Positions 15,936 to 24,048 of a stretch of DNA of 64,000 nucleotides are shown here, piece after piece. How positions within the stretch are numbered: the first letter of the stretch is position 1; each line of letters begins with the position of its first letter. The DNA is taken from positions 4,261,501-4,325,500 of the forward strand of contig NZ_CP034683.1 in NCBI RefSeq assembly GCF_003990335.1. The letters run 5' to 3'. The notes beneath the pieces were generated by a model, which did no database searches, had not been told where the DNA came from, and was given only the letters and a program-made list of their open reading frames with translations. Position numbers and translations under genes: made by a program. This stretch comes from Rheinheimera mangrovi (GTDB lineage Bacteria > Pseudomonadota > Gammaproteobacteria > Enterobacterales > Alteromonadaceae).

Positions 15936-17987
15936 TTAGAAATTGTAGGTAAAAGATAGCACCAGCTTGCGGCCATCCAGTATGTAGGCGAAGTTCTCTT
16001 CAGACGTCACCTCTTTATTACCCAGGTTATAAATACCGGCTTTCAGGCTTAACTGTTCCTGAGGCTTATACATCAGCCCCAGATCGGTAAAGGCATAAGC
16101 TGGGTATTGCACCCCATTGCTGGCCGAGCCACTGGTGCCGGTTTGCCAGCGGCCTGTGGTTTTGCTGCGAAAGTTGGTTTGCACCCACAGGTTTAACTTG
16201 TCCATCGCCTGCCAGTCTAACGACGCATTAAACATATGACGGGCCACGTCATTGAGCGGCTCACCGGCATAAGTGCCTGACTTTTGTTCTGTCGCCGTGT
16301 AGGTGTAGCTCTGCCTGTAACTCAGGTTGTCCAGCAGCTGATAATCCAGCGTCATTTCAACACCACGCAGTTCGGCCTTGTCGACATTTTCATAGGCGGT
16401 GTAACCAAACTGATGTGCAGGGTAATAAGTGCCCTTGTAATAACACTCTTCATTCTGCAGGCAGACTCGGCCTGTTCTGTTGATTTTGTCGTTGTAGTTG
16501 GTTTGATAGGCGGTTAAAGACCCGCTTAATTCCTGCTCAGCATTGTGATACCCCAGACCAATCTCATAGTTCAGACTGGTTTCAGGCATTAAATCCGGGT
16601 TACCTATAATCACGCCGCCTCTGGAGGTTGAACCAAAATCTGTCGCACTCTGACGCAGGCTGGGCGCTTTAAAGCCAGAGGTAACCCCACCTTTGAGCAC
16701 AAACTCATCATTCAGGTTGTACACCGCATAAGCTTTAGGGCTGATTTCACTGCCAAACTTTTCGTTATCATCGTAACGACCACTGAAGGTAAACGTCAGA
16801 TTGTCCAGCGCCTGCCACTGATCTTCCAGATACAGCGAATACTGGTAACGATCCATCTTCACCACAGCATTGGCATCCGGCACCACTGGTGGACGTAAGC
16901 CATTGCTAGCGCCATCTTCCAGGCTTTCATTTTCGTAACTGACGCCAGCAGACAGGCTGTGGTGATCCATAAAATAACTGGCCTGGCTGTTGACGGTCAG
17001 TACATCAAAACTGATGCCGTTGCCTGTAGTTTCATTGACCCGAGTTGGGTTTTTTGTGCTGTCGTAATTCAGATAACTTTTCAGCAGCAGGCTGCCGTAG
17101 CTGCCATCGTGCGTCACAAAGTAATTGTTTTTAATCGACTTGTTGTAGCTAGCTTCGCTGTCCACCGCAATACTTTTGCCTGGCGTAGCGCTTCGCTCTT
17201 GTTCGGTGTAACTGTGGCCTAAAGTCAGCACATTATCTTTATCCAGCTGCCAGCCCAGTTTAGAGCCGACATTCTTTTTGCTGTAATCCGGGTCTGAGGC
17301 TGCGCTGTCGTCACCACCCAAAAACAAACTTTCCTGCTGGTTTTGCACAGCTCCCGTCAGCTGTAACGACAACACATCTTTAATCAGAGGTGCATTCAGA
17401 TACAGGCTGGTTTGATTACCGTCTTCATTAACCTTATTCGAACTGTCGGCCCTGCTGTATTCAGAGGTGATACTGCCGTTAAATTCGTTGTGCACTTTTT
17501 TGGTGATGATATTAATCACACCACCCATAGCGTCGGAGCCATACAAAGACGAAGCCGGGCCACGAATGACTTCAATCCGCTCTATGGCTTCAATAGGAGG
17601 TAAAAAGTGAATAGGAGTGCCTGCCTGAGTACCGTTCAGACCAAAAGCCTCGTTGCTTTGTGCTGGTTTGCCATCGATCAGAAACAAGGTGTAGTCGGAC
17701 GACATACCACGCAGCATAATAGACTGCTCCACACCGCCGCCCATGATCTGTACACCAGCTACATGTTTCAGCGCATCAGTGACATCGGTGTACGATTTTT
17801 TCTTCAGTTCTTCTGCACTAATCACAGAAATGGTAGCTGGCGCTTCCAGCAGATTTTGTTCATACCCTGAGGCTGTGACTACTATTACTTCAATAGGATT
17901 CACAGCATCGTCATCAGCATAAACGGCAGTGGCAGTGAACACAGAGGCAATAGCTAAACTCAGGCAGGTACGGCGACGAACAAACAT
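15936..17987 (-). CDS. TonB-dependent catecholate-type receptor (FepA/CirA-like)
   Basis: A 683-residue outer-membrane receptor of usual length. A signal peptide ends AVYA-DDD. The TonB box region IEVIVVTAS is followed by the plug domain (ISVISAEELKKKSYTDVTDALK ..., in part; RIEVIRGPASSLYGSDAMGGVINIIT in part), then a 22-strand barrel with a final Phe (LSFTYNF). The plug motifs fit the FepA/CirA/Irga group that imports ferric catecholates. A strong Fur box lies upstream and the DUF3649-PepSY-DUF3325 cluster downstream, so iron supply is the likely role. Exact siderophore unknown. Confidence 0.9.
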   Translation of the reverse strand: MFVRRRTCLSLAIASVFTATAVYADDDAVNPIEVIVVTASGYEQNLLEAPATISVISAEELKKKSYTDVTDALKHVAGVQIMGGGVEQSIMLRGMSSDYTLFLIDGKPAQSNEAFGLNGTQAGTPIHFLPPIEAIERIEVIRGPASSLYGSDAMGGVINIITKKVHNEFNGSITSEYSRADSSNKVNEDGNQTSLYLNAPLIKDVLSLQLTGAVQNQQESLFLGGDDSAASDPDYSKKNVGSKLGWQLDKDNVLTLGHSYTEQERSATPGKSIAVDSEASYNKSIKNNYFVTHDGSYGSLLLKSYLNYDSTKNPTRVNETTGNGISFDVLTVNSQASYFMDHHSLSAGVSYENESLEDGASNGLRPPVVPDANAVVKMDRYQYSLYLEDQWQALDNLTFTFSGRYDDNEKFGSEISPKAYAVYNLNDEFVLKGGVTSGFKAPSLRQSATDFGSTSRGGVIIGNPDLMPETSLNYEIGLGYHNAEQELSGSLTAYQTNYNDKINRTGRVCLQNEECYYKGTYYPAHQFGYTAYENVDKAELRGVEMTLDYQLLDNLSYRQSYTYTATEQKSGTYAGEPLNDVARHMFNASLDWQAMDKLNLWVQTNFRSKTTGRWQTGTSGSASNGVQYPAYAFTDLGLMYKPQEQLSLKAGIYNLGNKEVTSEENFAYILDGRKLVLSFTYNF

Positions 17988-18034
17988 GATCTGTAGTTTC
18001 CTTGACGTGGGGCTGGACTAATTCACAATGTTTC

Positions 18035-18053
18035 TAATTGCAAATCATTATCA
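18035..18053 (-). promoter_or_regulatory. Fur box of the catecholate receptor
   Basis: On the minus strand TGATAATGATTTGCAATTA matches the left two hexamers of the Fur consensus (GATAATGAT) and most of the third. It sits about 50 bp before the receptor start and between it and the divergent LysR gene. Confidence 0.75.
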
Positions 18054-18129
18054 ATAACTCAATAATACAGGCCTGATGGACTTCGAAACAGCGTCCGGCG
18101 CTGAATACAGAATTAAGAGAAACTGAATT

Positions 18130-19050
18130 GTGGACACAATGATCCGTAGTATGAGAGTCTTTGTGGCAGTGGCAGAATCCGGCTCAATGGCGGCAGCAGC
18201 CCGTTTGTTAGATTTAAGCAGTTCTGCAGTCACGCAACAAATTCAAAAGCTGGAACAACAACTTAGCATTAGCCTGCTGCACCGCAACACCAGACAAATT
18301 ACCCTGACCGAAGCAGGCCAGCTGTATTACCAAAACTGCAAACAAAGCATCAGTTTGTGGCAACACACAGAACAGCAGTTAAGTGAATTGCGTGAACAAC
18401 CTCAGGGGGAATTGCGTATTTCGGTGCCTGCAGGATTTGGCAGCTGTGGTTTGTTAAGTCAGCCGTTGAAACAACTGTTGAAATCACATGAGCAGCTAAG
18501 TATCAGATTATTTGTCACAGATGACGAACTGGATTTAATAGCCAACCGCATCGATTTGGCATTAAGTGTACAAGTTGGCCCACTGCCCGACTCCAACCTG
18601 ATAGTGCGGCAGTTGGTGTGCATGAAGATGATTCTGGCGGCGTCCCCGGCTTATCTGGCAGAACAAGGCTTTCGCGCCGGGCGTTTACCACAACAACCCA
18701 CAGATATGAGCAATATGGACTGGCTGGTTCACACCAATAGCAAAGCTGGCCATCTGGTATTGCAACACCCTGCCGGTCCCAGCACTTTAGCTGCCCCGGT
18801 CAAAATGCGGCTGAACAATATGCAAACCCTGGTCAAGCTGGTGTATGACGGCTTAGGTTTTGCCATCTTGCCAGAGCTGGAAATTCAGGACTATCTGCGC
18901 GATGGCAGCCTGGTGCAACTCTTACCCGATTGGCAACTACCAAGCATTGATATCTGTGCCATCACCAGCAGCAGAAACTCGCAACCCGCCAAAGTAAAAG
19001 CCGCCATTGATATTCTGAGCAAAGAGCTCAGGGCTATTCCGGCGAGTTGA
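18130..19050 (+). CDS. LysR-family transcriptional regulator
   Basis: A 306-residue LTTR of normal length. The winged-helix N-terminus reads MRVFVAVAESGSMAAAARLL ... SSSAVTQQIQKLEQQLSISLLHR, followed by the periplasmic-binding-like effector domain (LRISVPAGFGSCGL; GLGFAILPELEIQDYL). It belongs to the CrgA-like branch often seen with quinone or oxidoreductase genes, but its neighbour is a divergent iron receptor, so the target is unclear. The frame opens at a GTG (18130); ATG codons at 18139 and 18151 are possible starts. Confidence 0.88.
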   Translation: MDTMIRSMRVFVAVAESGSMAAAARLLDLSSSAVTQQIQKLEQQLSISLLHRNTRQITLTEAGQLYYQNCKQSISLWQHTEQQLSELREQPQGELRISVPAGFGSCGLLSQPLKQLLKSHEQLSIRLFVTDDELDLIANRIDLALSVQVGPLPDSNLIVRQLVCMKMILAASPAYLAEQGFRAGRLPQQPTDMSNMDWLVHTNSKAGHLVLQHPAGPSTLAAPVKMRLNNMQTLVKLVYDGLGFAILPELEIQDYLRDGSLVQLLPDWQLPSIDICAITSSRNSQPAKVKAAIDILSKELRAIPAS

Positions 19051-19155
19051 GGAAAGGCGGAATAACAACGCTCCCAATCGCCGGGTTGTATGTTATTGCT
19101 CACAAGGCTAAAATCTGCACAACTTCGGCAGAGAACTCTTTCAGGAAAGTTTGAT

Positions 19156-19461
19156 ATGGAAAACAAAGGTATAAAACCTTCAGTTGCCTTAGCAACATAC
19201 CGTGAAGAGATCCGTCAGGTTGTAGCGGCGCACCACGCCCGCAATGTCCGGGTCTTTGGTTCTGTGTTGCAAGGTACAGACACAGAACAAAGCGATTTGG
19301 ATCTGCTGGTCGACCCAACACCAGAAATGACCATGCTGGACATCGGTGCTATCCGCCACAAACTGCTGAAACTGCTGAAAGTTCAGGTCGATGTTCTGAC
19401 ACCCAATGCTTTACCAGAAAAATTCAGATCTGCAGTGTTGGCGAAGGCTAGGCTGATATAA
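19156..19461 (+). CDS. MNT-type nucleotidyltransferase, orphan antitoxin-like
   Basis: A 101-residue minimal nucleotidyltransferase. The fold signature GSVLQGTDTEQSDLDLLVD carries the GS and DxD catalytic residues, and VDVLTPNALPEKFR is the usual end. In MntA/HepT modules such proteins AMPylate and silence an adjacent HEPN RNase. No HEPN gene follows here; the next 56 bp lead into an oppositely oriented gene, so it is an orphan. A decayed copy lies at 22305-22434. Start at 19156 chosen for AGGAAAG 7 bases upstream. Confidence 0.82.
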   Translation: MENKGIKPSVALATYREEIRQVVAAHHARNVRVFGSVLQGTDTEQSDLDLLVDPTPEMTMLDIGAIRHKLLKLLKVQVDVLTPNALPEKFRSAVLAKARLI

Positions 19462-19517
19462 GCTGATTCATCAAGACTTTGTCAGAAGCTGAAAAACATT
19501 AGCTGCACAGTCGCTTA

Positions 19518-20741
19518 TCACAACCCCATCTGCTTTTTATAACGACGGCTTAGACGGGCCAGCCGCAATTGATCCAGCACCAGCATTGCCAGAGGCCAAC
19601 GGCGGATAGACCAAAATGGCAAAGCCTGGCCTAAGCGGCGTAACATCAGTCTTGTATAAGCCATTTTTGCCAGTGATTGCAGAGGTTTTTTGGCAAAACT
19701 AAAGGCAGGTAAAACCGGGCTTACTGCTTCGCCTTGCTGCCAGCGATTTGGTAAATCCGGCGCCAAAGCCAAAGCTGTAGCTATGCCTACTAAAGCAACC
19801 CCAGTTTGCAGCACCTGCTCTGCCACCTCTAACCTTTGAATACCGCCAGTCACCATCAACGGCATTTGCGCAGACTGCTGCAGTTCTTTGGCAAAGTCTA
19901 AAAAGTAGGCCTCACGCCCTAGCGTCGAGCCATCACGACTATCGCCTTGCATAGCCGGAGCTTCGTAGCTACCGCCTGATAACTCGACAAAATCCAGCAT
20001 CAGCGGGTTGAGCCATAACAACACCTGACGCGCATCCTCTGTGGAAAAACCGCCACGCTGAAAGTCAGCTGAGTTTAGCTTCAGGCTGATAATAAAATTG
20101 GCGGGCAATTCATTACGCAATAAAGTGACCAGCTCCAGCAATAAACGGGCACGGTTTTCTAAAGGGCCACCGTACTGATCCTGACGCTGATTCACCAGCG
20201 GTGATAAAAACTGGCTAAGCAAATAACCATGAGCCGCATGAATTTGCACTCCGGTAAAACCTGCCTGCAACGCCAGTTGGCTACTCGACAAAAACTGTTG
20301 TTTAAAATCGGCTATATCATCCAGCGTCATAGCTCTGGGGCTGGCAAACATCTTTGAGAACTGGCCTAAATCTAAAGCCACAGCCGAAGGCGCTATCGCC
20401 TGTTGGCCCAAATTCGCTGGCATTTGTCGTCCAGGATGATTCAGCTGCAAAATCAGCTTAGTGCCGTTTTGTTGGCCAGCTTCTGCCCAGCTTTGGAACA
20501 AAGTTAAATCCGATTTGGCATCCAGTACCACACCACCTGGTCCTGTTAACGCTTTGCGGCTGATCATCACATTGCCGGAAATCAATAAGCCTGTGCCACC
20601 CAAAGCCCAGTGCCGATACAACTCAATCAACTGCGCCGACGGATTTTGCCCGGCAGCGGCCATATTCTCTTCCATAGCGGCTTTTACCAGCCGATTTTTC
20701 AGCAATACGCCATTGGGCAGGGTTGTGGCTTCAAACAACAT
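19518..20741 (-). CDS. Old Yellow Enzyme family NADH:flavin oxidoreductase
   Basis: A 407-residue FMN-dependent ene-reductase-type protein. Family marks include LKNRLVKAAMEE at the N-terminus, LQLNHPGRQ, GVQIHAAHGYLLSQFLSP with the HAAH active-site pair, QDQYGGPLENRARLLLE, and LMVTGGIQ near the phosphate site. A C-terminal basic tail of about 60 residues extends beyond the barrel. It probably reduces activated double bonds or electrophiles. The divergent MerR gene and a MerR-type promoter pointing this way (20947-20978) suggest induction by an electrophile. Start at 20741 agrees with family N-termini. Confidence 0.88.
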   Translation of the reverse strand: MLFEATTLPNGVLLKNRLVKAAMEENMAAAGQNPSAQLIELYRHWALGGTGLLISGNVMISRKALTGPGGVVLDAKSDLTLFQSWAEAGQQNGTKLILQLNHPGRQMPANLGQQAIAPSAVALDLGQFSKMFASPRAMTLDDIADFKQQFLSSSQLALQAGFTGVQIHAAHGYLLSQFLSPLVNQRQDQYGGPLENRARLLLELVTLLRNELPANFIISLKLNSADFQRGGFSTEDARQVLLWLNPLMLDFVELSGGSYEAPAMQGDSRDGSTLGREAYFLDFAKELQQSAQMPLMVTGGIQRLEVAEQVLQTGVALVGIATALALAPDLPNRWQQGEAVSPVLPAFSFAKKPLQSLAKMAYTRLMLRRLGQALPFWSIRRWPLAMLVLDQLRLARLSRRYKKQMGL

Positions 20742-20805
20742 AGTTACACCTCTTGGTATTAATTTTTTTAACCTTTATGGCAATTTCGCCCGATATAACG
20801 ACACT

Positions 20806-20905
20806 GCGGTATCGATGGATGGGCAGGGACAAGCCCCTACGCCCCCGTTTCAATCTGGTGCTGACTGTAGGGGCGGGTCTTGCACCCGCCCGTCTCGAAT
20901 CCCAA
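20806..20905. repeat. GC-rich REP-like palindromes (family A)
   Basis: Two G/C-rich hairpins in a row, including GGGCGGGTC-TTGCA-CCCGCCC near the right end and GGGACAAGCCCC at the left. Related sequence occurs at 45529-45736 and 46519-46625. It lies in the 5' untranslated region of the Old Yellow Enzyme gene, between its promoter and start. No coding content. Confidence 0.65.
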
Positions 20906-20946
20906 TCCGATGTCAATAAAGGCCGCCTGACTTCAAGTACAACGCA

Positions 20947-20978
20947 AGTGTAAAGCTTCAACCTAGGTTGAGAGTCAA
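20947..20978 (-). promoter_or_regulatory. MerR-type promoter with 20-bp spacer
   Basis: On the minus strand TTGACT (-35, 20973-20978) and TACACT (-10, 20947-20952) are 20 bp apart, longer than normal. The spacer carries the palindrome CTCAACCTAGGTTGAAG. An over-long spacer filled by a dyad is the hallmark of promoters twisted into activity by MerR proteins. It drives the Old Yellow Enzyme gene and lies beside the divergent merR-type gene. Confidence 0.8.
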
Positions 20979-21040
20979 GCTTTACCGTGCCAAAATCCGG
21001 CCAGTATCCAGCAATATTTTTCTGCCGTAGGAAGAACAAC

Positions 21041-21403
21041 ATGTATCGTATTGGTCAACTTGCCAAACTACTCAATGTATCGGAATCAAAACTACGCTTT
21101 CTGGAACAACAAGGGGTGATCAGTCCGCTACGGGAAAACAGCGGTTACCGTTATTACAGCGAAGACAGCAAAAACCGGCTGGAAGTGATCTTAAAAGCTC
21201 AGCAAATGGGCTTTAGCCTAAAGCAAATCCGTTCAGTACAACGCCATAATCACAGCGGCGACCAACATCCGGTCGACTGCCAGTTACTATTGCCTCTGCT
21301 GCAACAAAAGCTGACAGAAATAGACCTGCAGATGCAGGAGTTACAGCAGCAAAGACATCAGATCCAGGAATTGGTTGGGCAGTTAAGCACTGCAACCACA
21401 TAA
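21041..21403 (+). CDS. MerR-family transcriptional regulator
   Basis: A 120-residue regulator. It begins MYRIGQLAKLLNVSESKLRFLEQQGVISPLR, in parts, the winged-helix MerR DNA-binding domain, and continues with a long coiled-coil helix (about 75-115). There is one cysteine in the effector end (PVDCQLLLP) and a His-rich stretch HNHSGDQH just before it, which might sense metal or electrophile. The ATG at 21041 follows AGGAAGAAC. Divergent from the Old Yellow Enzyme gene that it probably activates. Confidence 0.9.
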   Translation: MYRIGQLAKLLNVSESKLRFLEQQGVISPLRENSGYRYYSEDSKNRLEVILKAQQMGFSLKQIRSVQRHNHSGDQHPVDCQLLLPLLQQKLTEIDLQMQELQQQRHQIQELVGQLSTATT

Positions 21404-21447
21404 AAACTGCATCCCTTCATTTACGTTCTTTTCTTACCACACAATTT

Positions 21448-21516
21448 GTAACCTTTCGGTATCAAAAAAACTTGACATTGATACCTTGAGGTTTCATATT
21501 GATACCTCAAGGTATC
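21448..21516 (+). promoter_or_regulatory. Promoter with three phased operators before membrane protein/XRE pair
   Basis: A near-ideal promoter, TTGACA (21472-21477), 17 bp, CATATT (21495-21500), is overlapped by related dyads: a perfect one, GATACCTCAAGGTATC (21501-21516), one in the spacer, GATACCTTGAGGTTTC (21480-21495), and a weaker one, GTAACCTTTCGGTATC (21448-21463). Their starts are 21 and 32 bp apart, two and three helical turns. They are probably bound by the XRE protein encoded in the same operon, giving autorepression. Confidence 0.78.
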
Positions 21517-21544
21517 TAAACTTAATAAAAAAGGAACACTTATT

Positions 21545-22036
21545 ATGGCTACGTGGACTATCGAAGATCAGGAAAATTGTGTGAAAGCGTCTCTTTTTGG
21601 TGCACTCTTTGTTGCGCTGATCACTGGCTTTCAACTGCTCAGAGACATCAGTTTATTTTGGTTTCAAATGAGTACGCTCAGCGATGTATTCGGTTTTGGC
21701 ATTTTTCTCTCTCTGATTTATTTTTTGGTCAAAGTGAGGAAAATCCCCAAACTGCTGTCATACGGCTGGAGGATCCGGGAAATATGCGGTGATTTTCAGG
21801 ACGAGTATTTACGCAGTCGTTTTCAGCGGGCCACCACACTGGCATTTCACTTAACGATTACGATAGCGTTTGCGGGGTATGCTGCAACCCATTTAATCAA
21901 CAAACATGGTGACCCACAGTGGATCGCCTTCCAGCCTTTCTTATTGCTGTCGGTATTCATCGGCACCCTGAGCTTTTATCTGAGTTTGCGCACCGTGCTG
22001 GATGAGCAAGATGAAGCAGCGCAGGAAACGAATTAA
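21545..22036 (+). CDS. Hypothetical four-helix membrane protein paired with XRE regulator
   Basis: A 163-residue protein with four predicted membrane spans (ASLFGALFVALITGFQLL; LSDVFGFGIFLSLIYFLV; TLAFHLTITIAFAGYAATHL; FLLLSVFIGTLSFYLSL). No known domain recognised. Its stop overlaps the start of a Cro-like regulator (TAATG), an arrangement common for small XRE repressors with a membrane partner that may control them. Strong promoter with operators lies just upstream, and AAGGAACAC precedes the start. Confidence 0.7.
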   Translation: MATWTIEDQENCVKASLFGALFVALITGFQLLRDISLFWFQMSTLSDVFGFGIFLSLIYFLVKVRKIPKLLSYGWRIREICGDFQDEYLRSRFQRATTLAFHLTITIAFAGYAATHLINKHGDPQWIAFQPFLLLSVFIGTLSFYLSLRTVLDEQDEAAQETN

Positions 22037-22251
22037 TGGAAGAGCAAACCCTGTACAACAGAATTGCAGAGCTGCGCGCGGCCAGAGGGCTGTCGCAGCA
22101 GCAACTGGCCGATGCCATTGGCGTATCACGTAAAACCATCAGCACAGTAGAAACCAGCCGTTTTACCCCTTCAGTGGTGATAGCGTTGCAAATGGCGCGT
22201 TATTTTGAAGTGCCGGTAGAACAGATTTTCAGCTTTGATGGGTTTCGTTAA
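22036..22251 (+). CDS. Small XRE-family (Cro-like) regulator
   Basis: A 71-residue helix-turn-helix protein: RIAELRAARGLSQQQLADAI and GVSRKTISTVETSRFTPSV form the DNA-binding domain, and the C-terminus (YFEVPVEQIFSFDGF) is the usual short dimerisation tail of the YozG/Cro group. Overlaps the upstream membrane-protein gene by one base. Likely represses its own operon through the dyads at 21448-21516. Confidence 0.88.
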   Translation: MEEQTLYNRIAELRAARGLSQQQLADAIGVSRKTISTVETSRFTPSVVIALQMARYFEVPVEQIFSFDGFR

Positions 22252-22304
22252 AAGGGAATGTTTCGAAAAACTTCCATAGCCTTAGCTACAGAGTAAATTA
22301 ATCC

Positions 22305-22434
22305 AGCGGGTTGTCGCAGCGCGCCAGGCCCGCAATGTCCGGCGTTTTGATGCCGTGCAACCAGACACAGCTCAGCGCTTTAACACCCAATGCCTTACCA
22401 GAAAAAGCCAGTTCTGTTGGTGCTGGCTGAGGCT
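22305..22434 (+). pseudogene. Decayed MNT nucleotidyltransferase remnant
   Basis: This stretch matches the intact gene at 19156-19461 at both ends. CCCGCAATGTCCGG corresponds to 19239-19252, and ACACCCAATGC-TTACCAGAAAAA corresponds to the 3' end. The middle, including the DxD-coding part, is deleted, and the frame is broken. It is a truncated duplicate with no coding capacity. The rest of the gap 22252-22643 shows nothing else I can support. Confidence 0.8.
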
Positions 22435-22643
22435 ATTCGCCACCATAAGATACTTCCAAAATTTATTCTTGTTCCTCAAATTATGATCTATGCTTACAGG
22501 CGAATTTCGGGACAATGTTCAATACCTCAATGTATTTCCTCGATAATTCATCCGTACGCAAGCTAGTCGGCAGCCTCTTGCATAAACATTAACCCAATGG
22601 AATATGCTGCAAAACATCGGTTTGAGCAGCCTTAGGAAATCAT

Positions 22644-24032
22644 ATGACTGCAAAAAAACAAGCTGTGGTCGTAGTACACGGTATTGGTGAACAACAACCA
22701 ATGCAAACTATCAGGGACTTTGTCGAAGCGGTTTGGAAAGATGACGATAACCTGGAAAACCCTCAGTTCTGGAACAAACCAAGCACTGTTTCAAATTCAT
22801 TTGAGCAGCGCAGGCTGACCACAGACACACCACTGCTAAAATCAAACCAAACCCCAGTGCGCTCCCGTATCGATTTTTACGAATATTATTGGGCGCATCA
22901 TACTGTTGGCAGCAACTGGCAACATGTAACAGATTGGGCCAAAACCTTAGTGCTGTGTCCGCCCTGGAAGTATAAAAACCACCCGAAAAGCATTCAGCGC
23001 CTGTGGTATTTCACCTGGGCGATCTTTCTGTTGGTTGTCATATCACTGATCACTTTTGGGCTCTGTTTTAAACACATCAATGAACCCGCCAGCCAATGGT
23101 GGCTTTGGCTTATTGGTGGTACAGAAGCCGCCATGGTTTTTTTTATGGGTTGGGTTCAGTTGCGGCTGACCGAATATCTGGGAGATGTCGCCAGATACGT
23201 AAGGGCAGAACCTGAAAATATCAGCATCAGGCAAGCAATACGGGAAGGAGGCATCGATCTGCTGGAACGTATTCACCAAACCGGCGACTACGATCGCATC
23301 ATTCTGGTAGGCCATAGTCTGGGCAGCATTATTTCCTACGACCTGCTAAACCATCTGTGGGCACGACATAACAAGTTCAAAAACCCGCAGAATGACAACA
23401 AAGCCACAGCGCTTTCGGCACAATCTATTGTTTTACTTAACCAATTACAGCAGTTAGCCACAGAATGTGGAACATCAAACTTTAAACAGCAGCAGTACCG
23501 TACTTTACAGCAGCAGTTGTTTTCACAGCTCTGTCAGGACGCTCCTGCGGGTAACTGGCTGATTTCTGATTTTATATCTTTAGGCAGCCCGTTAACCTAC
23601 GCCGATTTTCTGTTGTTTGATAACGAAGAACAGTTCAGGCAACGTAAGCTGGACAGAGAATACCCCACCTCGCCCCCTGTGCCCGACAACCGTCATTTTT
23701 ACTACAGCGAAGCTGGTCAGTATTTTTTGCATCACGCCGCCGTGTTTGCGCCGGTCCGCTGGACCAATTTGTATATGCAGCACAGCAGGTTCTACAAGGG
23801 CGATATTATTTCCGGCCCCGTATCACGACTTTTCAGCTACCAAAACGCAACAAACCCAGAGGATATTCAAGCTCCGACAGATATAGGCAATACGCCTATT
23901 CAGGAAATAGAACTGCCCTGGAAAGATATTTACAACGGGTTTTGCCACACCCGGTATTGGGAAAAATCCAGCACTAAACCCGGTGTGCCCAGCCACCTGC
24001 AACAACTGCGTAAAGCGCTATCCATTTACTGA
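22644..24032 (+). CDS. Membrane-associated alpha/beta-hydrolase-like protein
   Basis: A 462-residue protein. It begins AVVVHGIGEQQPMQTIRDFV, the first strand of an alpha/beta hydrolase, and the nucleophile elbow GHSLGSIISYDLL lies near residue 222. Between them are two membrane spans (about 120-180: YFTWAIFLLVVISLITFGLCF and WLWLIGGTEAAMVFFMGWVQL, in parts). A late His (FCHTRYW) could complete the triad. It resembles lipase/thioesterase-like proteins without known substrate. AGGAAATC precedes the start. The next gene, a lipoprotein, follows after 16 bp, probably co-transcribed. Confidence 0.72.
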   Translation: MTAKKQAVVVVHGIGEQQPMQTIRDFVEAVWKDDDNLENPQFWNKPSTVSNSFEQRRLTTDTPLLKSNQTPVRSRIDFYEYYWAHHTVGSNWQHVTDWAKTLVLCPPWKYKNHPKSIQRLWYFTWAIFLLVVISLITFGLCFKHINEPASQWWLWLIGGTEAAMVFFMGWVQLRLTEYLGDVARYVRAEPENISIRQAIREGGIDLLERIHQTGDYDRIILVGHSLGSIISYDLLNHLWARHNKFKNPQNDNKATALSAQSIVLLNQLQQLATECGTSNFKQQQYRTLQQQLFSQLCQDAPAGNWLISDFISLGSPLTYADFLLFDNEEQFRQRKLDREYPTSPPVPDNRHFYYSEAGQYFLHHAAVFAPVRWTNLYMQHSRFYKGDIISGPVSRLFSYQNATNPEDIQAPTDIGNTPIQEIELPWKDIYNGFCHTRYWEKSSTKPGVPSHLQQLRKALSIY

Positions 24033-24048
24033 GCAATAAGGACAAGTT

